Virus record (IMG/VR): IMGVR_UViG_3300020156_000048
Location: 1 to 42,817 of that record
Length of the DNA stretch: 42,817 nucleotides
DNA from: a virus
Direction: 5' to 3' (one strand)
Below are positions 1-8,118 of this stretch, piece by piece. A model generated the notes under the pieces. It worked only from the letters and a program-made list of their open reading frames with translations, had not been told where the DNA came from and ran no database searches. Position numbers and translations under genes: made by a program. The first letter of the stretch is position 1. The number at the start of each line of letters is the position of its first letter.

Positions 1-150
1 ACGGCCGCACAGAGCGCCGCGTAGAGGTACAGGTCCGGGTTGCGGGTGAAGAGCGCGTTCGACTCGTCCGCCAGAGCCTCAAGCTTCTTGTAGTACCAAA
101 GCTCAATCGTGTAGGACGAGTCAGGCAGCGGCCCGAAGCGGATCTCGTCG
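1..150. repeat. terminal redundancy, left copy
   Basis: These 150 bases match the last 150 bases of the window (42668-42817) except at one position, G24 versus T42691. This is what an assembler leaves when it linearises a circular or circularly permuted molecule. The overlap lies inside the adaptor gene, and the mismatch is a synonymous Leu codon change (CTC/CTA). It is not a classical long direct terminal repeat of a T7-like phage, although a physical 150-bp repeat cannot be excluded from sequence alone. Confidence 0.95.
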
Positions 151-473
151 CCAAAAATCGTGAAATACTTGGGGCACCCGGAAGTCGTCGTTGGGTACAT
201 CGTGAAGAGCGCATCCGGGGCGACGTACTGGAGCGGGATGATCCTGCCGCTGGTCGTCAGCCATACCGAACGCATCTCCAGGAAGTCGGACGGGACGTTT
301 ACATAGTCGTCCGTCGTCGCGGTAACGCGCTGCTCTTGCAGGCGGGAACGGACTTCGCGCCCAATACGCGCCTCGCCTATAACGATGAACTCAGGGATAC
401 GGCTAGAGAGGTCGCTACGGTCGAGCCAGTTGCTTACCGCCGTTTGCAGCTCGGCATAGATAGAGATCGCCAT
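1..473 (-). CDS. head-tail adaptor protein, SU10/P22 gp4-like (N-terminal part, crosses circle junction)
   Basis: The reading frame starts at ATG 473 after a clear AAAGGA ribosome site and runs off the window start. Joined to 42541-42667 it makes a closed 199-residue protein (600 bp with stop). The N-terminus has helices typical of the short-tail adaptor family that docks under the portal, with a later segment about choosing a DxYVxVPSDFLE pattern and a Tyr/Trp-rich IELWYYKKL segment, both familiar from this family. Its position upstream of the gp10-like hub gene and downstream of coat fits the P22 order coat-gp4-gp10. The predicted role is to extend the portal and receive the tail hub during assembly. 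Family assignment is by pattern recognition, not a profile search. Confidence 0.82.
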   Translation of the reverse strand, partial: MAISIYAELQTAVSNWLDRSDLSSRIPEFIVIGEARIGREVRSRLQEQRVTATTDDYVNVPSDFLEMRSVWLTTSGRIIPLQYVAPDALFTMYPTTTSGCPKYFTIFGDEIRFGPLPDSSYTIELWYYKKLEALADESNALFTRNPDLYLYAALCAA

Positions 474-495
474 GTCGGTCCTTTAGGACTCTTTG

Positions 496-1113
496 TTATT
501 TCCAATGCGCCTCCATCCAGTCGGTCTTGATGTCGGGCGCTTTGGGCAATCCGTGAAAGCATACGAGGGACGTGTTCTCAGGCAGCCCCTTCGTGCAGTG
601 ATACTTGTACGACTTGATCGTTTCCATCGGCAGTCTGTCGATCTGCCTGCCAAGCGAATCCCAAATGAACGCTTGGTCCCCGAGGTACGTCCCGTCCCTG
701 CGCTCCTCGTGGTACTGAATCCACTTGTACGGCCTCTCGCAGAAGCGGTCGTAGACCTTCCTGAGAGGCTTGCGGAACCACATCACCCCGGACCCGACCA
801 TCTGCGGATTGTTGAAGTTCCGCAGCATCGCGAAGTCGGATTGGATGTCTGCTAGGTGATCCAGGCTCCCTGTTACTACCGTGTCCAGGTCAAGATAAAG
901 CGTCGGCCCATCCACCACCCTGAAGACTTCGAGCTTCGCCCACCACCCCGGCCAGTCATGCCGTAGAGGGATCCGTTCGCAGGGAACATCAACATCCGAC
1001 AGACATTGGAAGGTGTACGGAATGGTCGTGTTTCTCGCCACTCCATCCCGCAACTTCCTGACCCACTCCGCGTCGTACTCGCCCCCAGACTTGAGGACAC
1101 AGACAACCCTCAT
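496..1113 (-). CDS. glycosyltransferase-like protein with DxD motif
   Basis: A 205-residue protein. The start is taken at ATG 1113 because its ATGA overlaps the stop of the preceding gene, rather than the longer upstream extension. Residues 72-78 read LYLDLDT, the nucleotide-sugar/metal-binding DxD (D75, D77) of GT-A-fold transferases, followed by TGSLDHL. A later GDQAFIWDSLG segment also fits GT8-like and related families. No signal peptide or membrane segment is seen, so it would act in the cytoplasm. It is the last of three overlapping sugar-modification genes between coat and adaptor, so it should be expressed late with virion proteins. Acceptor and sugar are unknown. Confidence 0.75.
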   Translation of the reverse strand: MRVVCVLKSGGEYDAEWVRKLRDGVARNTTIPYTFQCLSDVDVPCERIPLRHDWPGWWAKLEVFRVVDGPTLYLDLDTVVTGSLDHLADIQSDFAMLRNFNNPQMVGSGVMWFRKPLRKVYDRFCERPYKWIQYHEERRDGTYLGDQAFIWDSLGRQIDRLPMETIKSYKYHCTKGLPENTSLVCFHGLPKAPDIKTDWMEAHWK

Positions 1114-1556
1114 TTGGGCAGCATCACCACCGTCCAGGGAACATGCTTGTGGAAAACCTGGATTTCCCTGTAATCCTGAATCAGCGACTTCCACTCCGCG
1201 TTCTTGATCGCCACGTTGGCGTCGTGCATTACCACGACATCAGCGACCTTCGCCAATGCGGGGAGTCTCTTGATCCGGTCCCTAACCGCTTCCTCGGAGT
1301 CGAGAAACACCATGCCCCACTTGCCTTCAGGAGGAGTCCAGTTGCTCCAGTCCACCAGCTCCACGTCGGCAATCTCGGTGAACTGCGTCGCCCATTCTTC
1401 GTTTGATGCCTGAACCAGAAACTTCCTCTCCTGCGCCGCGCAGATCGAAGCCAGGACAGGAGTTGAGTAATGCCCGCATCCAAGTTCCAAGATCGGGCCT
1501 TTCGAGTGCATCGCCGTCTCTACCAATGCTTCCAGGTGGGTGCTGTATGGATCCAC
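1110..1556 (-). CDS. methyltransferase-like (Rossmann fold) protein
   Basis: A 148-residue protein starting at GTG 1556, which shares one base with the TAG stop of the TPR-glycosyltransferase gene. The N-terminal PILELGCGHYSTPVL resembles the glycine-rich SAM-binding motif I of class I methyltransferases. Downstream, a hydrophobic MVFLDSEE strand and VVVMHDANV strand fit later strands of a Rossmann fold. It is short for a full methyltransferase, so it may be a minimal or degenerate member, or another Rossmann enzyme. Overlapping starts with both neighbours indicate translational coupling with two glycosyltransferases, which suggests modification of a sugar or of a glycosylated product. The substrate is not identifiable. 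Confidence 0.55.
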   Translation of the reverse strand: MDPYSTHLEALVETAMHSKGPILELGCGHYSTPVLASICAAQERKFLVQASNEEWATQFTEIADVELVDWSNWTPPEGKWGMVFLDSEEAVRDRIKRLPALAKVADVVVMHDANVAIKNAEWKSLIQDYREIQVFHKHVPWTVVMLPK

Positions 1557-2932
1557 TATTTACCCCACCGCAGCTTCAGGAGCTTCACCATGTCCTCTAT
1601 CGGCCAATCCTGCGTTTGCCGGAACAGCTTCAAACTCTTGTACCAAGGCAGCGTGTCGCCTTCGAGCCCGTAGAAGAACCTAGGCTTATTCGGCAGCAGG
1701 CACCAGCACTCCTTCCCTAGAGCCCCCGCTAGGTGCACCACCGACGTTGAAACAGAGATGACCAGATCCAGCTCCGCAACGAGGCCAGCGGTATCGTCGT
1801 AGTCATTGGTTCTGGTTGCTCGGGGATAATCGAGAATCCGCACCCCATGAAGTCTTTCCAGCTCCTCGATTTCCTCCGACCTGTCCTTGTACTCAAGACA
1901 GACCCACGTTGCGTCTATAGCCTTGAAGATCGGCAGTAACTGCTCTAGCTTGAGACTTCTCTTTGCCGACCCAGTGTTCTTCAGCCCGCCAGTCCAAGCA
2001 ACCCCGATAACCGGCTTGCGGTAGGTATCAAACAACGATCTCCACTGAAGTCGTCTTTCAGGATCTGCCTTCAGGTAAGGCGTCCCCGGAAAGTCCTCGT
2101 CCTTCTCCCTGAACATCGCCGGCAGGCAATCACTCGCGATGGAGTAATCCACCGCGTGGTCCCACTCTCGGTCTTTGAACCGCGTGCCGTAGACCTTTGC
2201 TTCGGAGAACGACCGCTTGAACAGCCCCTCCAGCCTGTGATCGCAATCCACGATCACTTCGGCGCGTTTGATGGCGTCCGGGATGCAGGAAGCGAAGGAG
2301 ATCTCGTCTCCTAAGCCCTGGTTTCCGTACACCACCACCGCCCCCTTCTGGCCCTCCCACATCGGCTCCTCAGGATTCATGTACGTCCTGATTTGCCTTT
2401 GCTTGTGCCTCCCCGCAGTCTCCCGGTAGAGCTTCCAGCCCTCCCAGTCCCGCTTCATCAGGAGCGCCATCGCCTTGTTATCGACGGCCTCCCAGGAGTT
2501 ATGCCCGGTCTGTTCTGCCCTTCGGACCCACTTCAGCGCTTCGTCAGGCTGGCACCTGTTCACGTATATAAGCGCCAGGTTCTGCATCGCCGCAGGGTTG
2601 TCCGGCTCGATCTGCAGAGCCTTCCTGAAGCACTTCTCCGCAGCGTCCAGATCCCACGTCTCCTGAAAGCACATGCCGGCGTTGTTCCACGGCTCGGCTC
2701 TTCCAGGATGCAACTGCGCAGCCCTCATAAAGAGCTGGTAGGCAATCCCGAACTTCTCCGTCTTCAGCGAGGAATACCCAAGCAGGAAAACAGCCATCGG
2801 GTTATTGAAGTCCTCGTCCAAGACTTCACTAGCTAGCTTCACCCCTTGGCCGTAGTCCCCTTCGGCCATCGCCCTTCTAGCTTGCTCTATCTTCCTAAGT
2901 GAATCTTGTTTGTCGCTTTGAGATACTTCCAT
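1556..2932 (-). CDS. TPR-repeat glycosyltransferase (GT9/GT41-like C-terminal domain)
   Basis: A 458-residue two-part protein. Residues about 15-170 form tetratricopeptide repeats, with typical AEPWNNAGMCF and CFRKALQIEPDNPAA segments. Residues about 195-455 look like a GT-B transferase: GNQGLGDEISFAS resembles the N-terminal glycine loop of heptosyltransferase-like enzymes, GVAWTGG opens the second Rossmann domain, and VSVSTSVVHLAGALGK is the typical nucleotide-sugar site of the GT9/GT41 clan. The TPR part would bind a protein or glycan acceptor. The gene overlaps the preceding small gene by 46 bp and sits in the late structural operon, so it likely acts during virion assembly or on the cell late in infection. 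The acceptor is unknown. Confidence 0.8.
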   Translation of the reverse strand: MEVSQSDKQDSLRKIEQARRAMAEGDYGQGVKLASEVLDEDFNNPMAVFLLGYSSLKTEKFGIAYQLFMRAAQLHPGRAEPWNNAGMCFQETWDLDAAEKCFRKALQIEPDNPAAMQNLALIYVNRCQPDEALKWVRRAEQTGHNSWEAVDNKAMALLMKRDWEGWKLYRETAGRHKQRQIRTYMNPEEPMWEGQKGAVVVYGNQGLGDEISFASCIPDAIKRAEVIVDCDHRLEGLFKRSFSEAKVYGTRFKDREWDHAVDYSIASDCLPAMFREKDEDFPGTPYLKADPERRLQWRSLFDTYRKPVIGVAWTGGLKNTGSAKRSLKLEQLLPIFKAIDATWVCLEYKDRSEEIEELERLHGVRILDYPRATRTNDYDDTAGLVAELDLVISVSTSVVHLAGALGKECWCLLPNKPRFFYGLEGDTLPWYKSLKLFRQTQDWPIEDMVKLLKLRWGK

Positions 2933-3231
2933 TCGGGGCTGTTAAGTAGCCTGAAGAGGAGTTTTTCGTTGCCGGGTCGCATGGGCCAGTTCTCCGACCC
3001 GTACTCAGACAGCCAGCGCATTTGCACAACAATGGGAATGGACGCGAAGTGCCACATCTCGTCCTTGATCCCCTTCTTGGTGTACTCGTCATCGTTCCTG
3101 AGGTCGTTCGTGACATCAAGAATCGTGTCTACATCCTGAACCGTCTCCACGTAAGACGTATTCGTTGTCTCGTCGTGGTGGAAAATCTCTGTGACCCCGG
3201 TAAACGGGTCGTGGTCGAGTATGCGTTTCAT
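2887..3231 (-). CDS. conserved phage protein encoded downstream of coat, unknown function
   Basis: A 114-residue protein with an acidic N-terminal half (KRILDHDPFTGVTEIFHHDE, then VETVQDVD) and a C-terminal part with tryptophans and HLGR at the end. I recognise this arrangement as a small protein commonly encoded next to the coat gene in SU10-like and other podoviruses, but its function is not known to me. The start ATG 3231 lies directly after the T-run of the coat-gene terminator and has no Shine-Dalgarno sequence, which is unusual. No other in-frame start conserves the N-terminal motif. Confidence 0.75.
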   Translation of the reverse strand: MKRILDHDPFTGVTEIFHHDETTNTSYVETVQDVDTILDVTNDLRNDDEYTKKGIKDEMWHFASIPIVVQMRWLSEYGSENWPMRPGNEKLLFRLLNSPEWKYLKATNKIHLGR

Positions 3232-3263
3232 AAAAACGGGAGGAGGCTGTTAACCCCCTCCCG
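3232..3263 (-). terminator. intrinsic terminator after major capsid gene
   Basis: On the minus strand an 11-pair GC-rich stem (3237-3263, two wobbles, 5-nt loop) is followed by TTTTT (3232-3236). It lies 9 bp past the coat stop and abuts the start codon of the next gene. It probably reduces read-through to keep coat expression high relative to downstream genes. Confidence 0.85.
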
Positions 3264-3272
3264 CCAAGTCGC

Positions 3273-4244
3273 TTACTTCGACGAATCCACGTCCGCAATC
3301 TTCGCGGACGAGGCAGCGTTACGGGCCTCAACGGTGAGTTCCGTAACGAGGTGCCACTTCTCCGAGTCGCCGGTCTTCGCCAGTTTCTCTTTCGTCATGC
3401 CACGGAGCTGGGCAAGCGCCCAGAAGTCCATGTCGAGAACGAGAACCGTGCGATCACGCGAGAAGCGCGACGGGACGATGCGATGCTCGCCAAAGTCCGA
3501 CACGTAGATGTCGGCCGCACCCACGATACGGGTGCCTTTGGCGGTCGTGCCCGCTTCCCGGTAAAGGGTCGCGATGCCCGCGAACGTCGAGATCTTCTTC
3601 TTCGCGCCCGGACCGACCAGAACGACAGTCGGGTTGCCACCCGCCGACCACGCGCTGGAGATCGCGGTCTTCAGGTGCTCTTCCGTCATCGAGCCGGTAA
3701 CGGTCGAATCGGTCGGAGCCGCCGTGTCGCCACTGGAGAAACCCGGAGTGGTTTGCGCCGTGCCACCACCCACCGACTGGTAGTTGGTGATCCACGCCTC
3801 CAGGCCGGCCATCTGGCGAGGAGTCGAGGCGTTACCAGCCGAGGAGCCCTGATTCTGGGTCGCGGCGAACTCGATGTCGCGCTTGATTTCCTTGCCGCGC
3901 TTCATCAGTTGGTACGCGATTTCCGAATCACGGCCAGCCTTGTCCACGGACTCTTGCGTGCCCGACACCTGGATCGTCTTCTTGAAGATCTGGGTGCGGT
4001 TGGACAGGCGAACGGTCGGAACAGCGGTGTTCACCGCCGAGTCGTCACCCTCGATGTTGCTGTTCTTCGCAGCAGCAGCGAGCGCGTCCGTTTGCCACTC
4101 GTGGTTGACGGCCTTGGCTTTCACCTTGGCAGCCATCGCAACGAACGGCGTCTCGGTCGGCGAGAGGTTGTAAATCATGTCGGTCAGGTCTTCCCTGTTA
4201 CCGACAGCTTGGTACGCCTGGAACGTCCCGGAAGGAGCGGTCAT
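3273..4244 (-). CDS. major capsid protein, DUF5309/SU10-type
   Basis: A 323-residue protein directly downstream of the scaffold gene, as expected for coat. The N-terminus has the recognisable NREDLTDMIYNLSPTETPF segment of the SU10/DUF5309 coat family, followed by KAVNHEWQTDAL and a VSGTQ.SVDKAGR segment. The C-terminal half has GAKKKISTFAG and DFGEHRIVPSR strands typical of an HK97-fold coat. It should build the icosahedral shell around the scaffold protein. Length fits the family. The high copy number expected for coat is consistent with the strong terminator directly after it. Confidence 0.9.
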   Translation of the reverse strand: MTAPSGTFQAYQAVGNREDLTDMIYNLSPTETPFVAMAAKVKAKAVNHEWQTDALAAAAKNSNIEGDDSAVNTAVPTVRLSNRTQIFKKTIQVSGTQESVDKAGRDSEIAYQLMKRGKEIKRDIEFAATQNQGSSAGNASTPRQMAGLEAWITNYQSVGGGTAQTTPGFSSGDTAAPTDSTVTGSMTEEHLKTAISSAWSAGGNPTVVLVGPGAKKKISTFAGIATLYREAGTTAKGTRIVGAADIYVSDFGEHRIVPSRFSRDRTVLVLDMDFWALAQLRGMTKEKLAKTGDSEKWHLVTELTVEARNAASSAKIADVDSSK

Positions 4245-4247
4245 GGC

Positions 4248-5273
4248 TTATTTCCCTTTTTGTTGTTTTTGTTTTGCAAGGTACAGCGCTACGAAGTCTT
4301 CCCCTCGCCCTGACTTCTTGAGCTTGGCGGAAAGTTCGCTCACTGCTTCTCTCGCGGGATTCGGCTTTTCAGCGCTTCCGGGTTTGATGACCTTGGGAAC
4401 CGCCACGACTCTCTTAGAAACCTCGGGCTTGGCTTGTTGAAGCTGCCTGTATTTCGCTGCGTCGTGGAAGACCTTAATCAACCGCGCATCTACTACGGGT
4501 GCTACTTCTTCGTTCTTGAACCCGTACTCTTTCGCTACGGTTCCAAGGACATTGTTGTAGAGGTCAACGTTCCACCCCGGAATCTCTGCCTCCAGGGTTT
4601 GCCTCGCCCTCTCGATTGCTTGTGACTGCGCCTGGCGCATGGCCTCTTGCTGTTGAGCCATCGCCGCACGCTGCTCCGACTCGATAGCCTGGAGCGTCTG
4701 GTTAAGCTGGATCTGCTTGAAGAAGATCCTTTGGGCTTCCGCAGGGTCTTCCATCGCCAGCTTGTTTAGGTCGATCTGCTGCAGCTCAGGGGCAACCGTC
4801 TTCAGGACGAGCTGCTTGTGCTGCTCAAGTCTTTGCAGGTATTCCTGTTGGGCCTGGAGCTGGGCCTGCTGCACCTTCTGGGCAACCTCGGCCTGCTCTG
4901 CTTTGACCTTCTGGATGTTGCGGTGGTAGTCCTGCTTGGCTAAATACCCTTCCCGCAACTCCTTCAGGCTGAGTTTCTTTGACTCTTTGCCTGAATCGGT
5001 CTTGTACTCGATCTCGAAAAGCGGCTCGTCTTCCGGAAGCTCGATCTGCGACTCTTCCGCAGGGGCTTCTTCGGCGGGCTCTGCCTGCTGCTCTACAGGA
5101 GCGCCTTCCTCGGTCCGTGGTACGGAGGTATTCTCCGGGTGCTCAGGGTCGTTGTCCGGGTTCTCCGATACCCACTTCGTGAGACTCGCAAGATCTGCTT
5201 CTTCTTGGTGGATAGGATGAGCCGGCGTTTGCGCTTGGGCCGGAGCCGGCGCAGCAGCTTGGGTCTGTTCCAT
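4248..5273 (-). CDS. capsid scaffold protein
   Basis: A 341-residue, highly charged protein. The first 100 residues are acidic and Pro/Glu-rich, residues about 115-230 are Gln/Ala/Glu-rich with strong coiled-coil character, and the C-terminus is basic (SAKLKKSGRGEDF to KQKQQKGK). This matches the composition of P22-type scaffolds, whose basic C-terminal helix binds coat. It sits immediately before the coat gene (4 bp apart). A good AAGGAAG ribosome site precedes ATG 5273. The assignment rests on position and composition; sequence identity of scaffolds is low in general. Confidence 0.82.
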   Translation of the reverse strand: MEQTQAAAPAPAQAQTPAHPIHQEEADLASLTKWVSENPDNDPEHPENTSVPRTEEGAPVEQQAEPAEEAPAEESQIELPEDEPLFEIEYKTDSGKESKKLSLKELREGYLAKQDYHRNIQKVKAEQAEVAQKVQQAQLQAQQEYLQRLEQHKQLVLKTVAPELQQIDLNKLAMEDPAEAQRIFFKQIQLNQTLQAIESEQRAAMAQQQEAMRQAQSQAIERARQTLEAEIPGWNVDLYNNVLGTVAKEYGFKNEEVAPVVDARLIKVFHDAAKYRQLQQAKPEVSKRVVAVPKVIKPGSAEKPNPAREAVSELSAKLKKSGRGEDFVALYLAKQKQQKGK

Positions 5274-5338
5274 GACTTCCTTTTGTTATAAAGAGCGGCT
5301 TCTTCGTCCGCTTTACTGCTCCCGCTTGCGCGGTATTC

Positions 5339-5527
5339 CTAGCCCCGAACTCCAAACGTGTACGGGGGCACAATCCCTCCGGGCGTCGGCGACGGAGCCG
5401 GCATCTGCCCGTTGATCTTCTGCAGCATGCGCTGGCGCATGATGAGTTCCATAAGCGCCTTCACACGCGGGTCAAGAACGCCCTGCGGCTGCTCAGGTTG
5501 AGCTTGCGGGTAGAGAACGCCGTTCAT
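5339..5527 (-). CDS. small hypothetical protein between portal and scaffold
   Basis: A 62-residue Pro/Gln-rich peptide with a central helix (VKALMELIMRQRMLQ) and a C-terminal PPYTFGVRG. Its ATGA start overlaps the stop of the 87-residue gene upstream. The position between portal and scaffold suggests a minor head or assembly factor, but no family is recognised. Confidence 0.6.
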   Translation of the reverse strand: MNGVLYPQAQPEQPQGVLDPRVKALMELIMRQRMLQKINGQMPAPSPTPGGIVPPYTFGVRG

Positions 5528-5787
5528 AGTCCAAACCTTTCCTTCAGCGAGGGTCGGAAGTTGTACTCAACGATCTTGGCCGTTTCGATATGACCTTCGA
5601 TTGAGCCTTTGATGAGGTCGAACACTTGGCAGGCAATCGCGGCCTTGAACGCCTCTTTGTCCGTCTTAGCCGCCCTGACAGCCCGGTTAAGGGCATCCTC
5701 TGCGGCCTGAAACGCTTCCATCAGCATCGGATCGTTCAGGAGTTGCTTGGCTCGTTCCGCTCTAGCCTTCGCTTCGTCAGGGGTCAT
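5524..5787 (-). CDS. small hypothetical protein following portal
   Basis: An 87-residue, mainly helical, charged protein (Ala/Lys/Glu-rich N-terminus, then FKAAIACQVFDLIKGSIEG). It starts within the last codons of the portal gene (ATGA-type 4-bp overlap at 5784-5787), so it is translationally coupled to it. Small helical proteins of this kind are common after portal in SU10-like phages. Function unknown. Confidence 0.65.
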   Translation of the reverse strand: MTPDEAKARAERAKQLLNDPMLMEAFQAAEDALNRAVRAAKTDKEAFKAAIACQVFDLIKGSIEGHIETAKIVEYNFRPSLKERFGL

Positions 5788-7919
5788 TCAGTCTCTTTTG
5801 CCTTCGGTTTGGCTTTCGCCTTCTCTCGCTGCATGGCGATGTTCGCGGCGGTCTTTTCCCGTTCCATCTGCATCCCAGCGGCGGCTTTAGCCCTCTCCAG
5901 CTCAATCTCAAGCTGGAGCTTCACTTTCTCCATCTCCAGTCGGTCGAGTTCGCGCTGGTGTTCAGCAACGGCTTTGTCCCGCTCCATCTGGGCTTGGAAC
6001 TCGGCCTTTTCCCGCTCCAGCTGCATCCGGGCTTGATCCATCTGCGCTTGGTGGACCATCTTTTCCTGCTTCTGCTGGGCACCGACTTCCGCCTTTTGGG
6101 CCTGAATCTGCAGCTTCGCCTGATCGGCTTGCATCTTGGCTTGAACCTCAACCATCTTGGGATCCGGTTGAGGCGGCGCGGGAGGAATCTCCTCCGGATG
6201 CGTGAAGAACAGCTCGTGGCCCTTGATGTTCTGGGCCTCAAGTAGCTTCGTAGCGGTGTTGTAGATGTTCACCGGCTGCACGATCGGCAACCCGCCTTGC
6301 AGAGCCATCATCTGGAATTGGATGGTCTGCATGAGGGCCTGGATCTGCATGTCTTTAGACCCTGTGCCCAGTCCAACCGTCACCGTCAGGTCGAACTTAC
6401 TGGTCCATTCCCTCGGGTCCATCGGCACCCACTCGTTGCGGAGGCGGATTACCTTGGCGTGGTCCTGATGTTTCTGCACCCGCTCCAGAATCGCGTAGAA
6501 AAGGTCTTTAACCCCAGTCTCCGCAAAGACGCGAGCAATAAGCTCCACCCTTGCTTGAGCCGCAGACATGATCTGGTTAATGCCCGTCGCAGTCTTGTTG
6601 AGACTGTCGGCGTCGATGCCCTGGTTGTACCGAGTAACGCCCGTCCGGTTCTCTTTGATAACGTCGATGTACTCAAGGAGGTTAAATGCGGGAGCCCCGA
6701 GGAGAGGCGGTTGCATCGGCTTGACCGCATCAAACGTTTTAACTCGGACAATGCCGCCCGGTCGCGAGGTGAGCAAATCATCGATGTTCACCATCCCATC
6801 GAGAGCCATGTATCTACCGTTGTTGGCGAGATACATGTTGTCCAGAATCTGACGGAAAACAGTAGACTTCAGGAGCTGCAGATCCATCACCAGATCCGCA
6901 ATGCTCATCCCGTACAGCTTGTGAGGCAGAATAATCGGGGTGATCGTGACGAAAGGAATCGAATCGACTTCCTCGTTCTCGATGACCCTATCCCCGGCCA
7001 TCGTGATCTTGCGAAGCTCCGCAACCCCGTCCCCGTCAACGTCCACCTTCATGTAGGCTTCGGCGAGCCACACATACCGGGAACTCTTGTTGGTGGGGTT
7101 GTCTCCCTCGTCCGTCTCGTCGAAGGCGTAACGGCTGATACGCTCCTCGTTGAAGTCGTCGTCCTCGTAGGAAGGAAGACTTTCTGCTTCCTCCTTGCTC
7201 ATCAGCCCCATCTCCACGATTTCGGAGACGGTGACTCGGCGACGATGGCAGACAAACCGATTGCGCTTAAGAGGAGCAACCGGGTAGCGGTTTACGAGGA
7301 CTTCTTCCGGGGGAACGGGGAGAACGCAGCACTTGCCGGTCTCGGTCTTCTTCCTGAGCTTGACAGCGTGAACCCTGGAGGTAACTCCAGAGATAACGTC
7401 TACCGTCGCGTCTTCCGTATGCTCAACAGGCTCCACGTCGGGATCCTGGAGGAGCATCGCAAACTCGTCGTCCGTCAGGTTCTCGTAAGTCTCAGTTTTA
7501 TATTCGGTGTACTTCTCCCAGTACACCTTCAGGAAACCGTTCTTAGAGAGAAGCGCGTCCTTGAACCACGTATAGAGGGCTAGAAAGCCGTCGTTCTGCC
7601 TTTGGAAGACGTGGTTAACGTAGTCGGTGGCTTGTTGGGCGGCTTTCTCATCTTCCGGCCCCTGCGGCTCGAACCTTACGATGGTGTCGCCACCCGTAAA
7701 GATCCGCATGATGGAGGGCATGATCCATTCAATCGTGTCCGCAACGTCACGGGAAACGTAGGCAGACCGCCCCTCGACCTCGTTACCAAAGGGCTCCCCG
7801 TGGTAGTAGTCGAGCGCAAGTTTCCTCTGGTTGGAAAGCTCGCTTGAGTTGTACCCGACAGCCCCCCTTATTTCTTCGTCCAGCAGGGCTCGGAGTTCAG
7901 TGTCCGTTAGCTTCGCCAT
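5784..7919 (-). CDS. portal protein, P22/SU10-like
   Basis: A 711-residue protein, near the length of P22 gp1 (725). Characteristic N-terminal segments are SSELSNQRKLALDYYHGEP and GRSAYVSRDVADTIEWIMPS with IMRIFTG. The core continues with a long stem and wing region, and residues about 595-711 form a Gln/Lys/Glu/Ala-rich helix resembling the barrel extension of P22-type portals. It would form the dodecameric ring at one vertex through which DNA is packaged and ejected. It follows the large terminase and a small zinc-ribbon gene, in the normal order. Confidence 0.93.
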   Translation of the reverse strand: MAKLTDTELRALLDEEIRGAVGYNSSELSNQRKLALDYYHGEPFGNEVEGRSAYVSRDVADTIEWIMPSIMRIFTGGDTIVRFEPQGPEDEKAAQQATDYVNHVFQRQNDGFLALYTWFKDALLSKNGFLKVYWEKYTEYKTETYENLTDDEFAMLLQDPDVEPVEHTEDATVDVISGVTSRVHAVKLRKKTETGKCCVLPVPPEEVLVNRYPVAPLKRNRFVCHRRRVTVSEIVEMGLMSKEEAESLPSYEDDDFNEERISRYAFDETDEGDNPTNKSSRYVWLAEAYMKVDVDGDGVAELRKITMAGDRVIENEEVDSIPFVTITPIILPHKLYGMSIADLVMDLQLLKSTVFRQILDNMYLANNGRYMALDGMVNIDDLLTSRPGGIVRVKTFDAVKPMQPPLLGAPAFNLLEYIDVIKENRTGVTRYNQGIDADSLNKTATGINQIMSAAQARVELIARVFAETGVKDLFYAILERVQKHQDHAKVIRLRNEWVPMDPREWTSKFDLTVTVGLGTGSKDMQIQALMQTIQFQMMALQGGLPIVQPVNIYNTATKLLEAQNIKGHELFFTHPEEIPPAPPQPDPKMVEVQAKMQADQAKLQIQAQKAEVGAQQKQEKMVHQAQMDQARMQLEREKAEFQAQMERDKAVAEHQRELDRLEMEKVKLQLEIELERAKAAAGMQMEREKTAANIAMQREKAKAKPKAKETE

Positions 7920-8118
7920 TTACGCCTTTGTTCTTTTTGTTTTTGGCGCACTTCACAACATGGAAGTGGTACGCCGGCTGCTCGCCGCAGTGCGGGCACA
8001 TCTTCCGGACCTGTTTCTCTTCCGGCTGCTTCGCCTCCAGAGCGCCTACGCGGTCCCTGAGAGCCGTTAGTTCCTCTTGCATGACGCGGAAGGCGGTTTT
8101 GAGCTCTAGCGGCGTCAT
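7897..8118 (-). CDS. small coiled-coil zinc-ribbon protein
   Basis: A 73-residue protein with an N-terminal helical heptad region (about 1-30) and a CPHCG motif plus H-x-H and a later Cys, fitting one zinc site. It overlaps the terminase stop by 4 bp and the portal start by 23 bp, so it is tightly coupled to both. Its place between TerL and portal suggests a packaging accessory role; this is inference only. Confidence 0.65.
   Translation of the reverse strand: MTPLELKTAFRVMQEELTALRDRVGALEAKQPEEKQVRKMCPHCGEQPAYHFHVVKCAKNKKNKGVNGEANGH

Noticed and set aside
3351-4313. 320-codon plus-strand frame
   Set aside because: Arg-rich antisense frame of the major capsid gene with no motif or ribosome site.
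6297-7583. 428-codon open frame on the plus strand
   Set aside because: It lies wholly antisense to the portal gene and reads as a His/Arg/Leu/Val-rich shadow, caused by the high third-position GC of the real gene.
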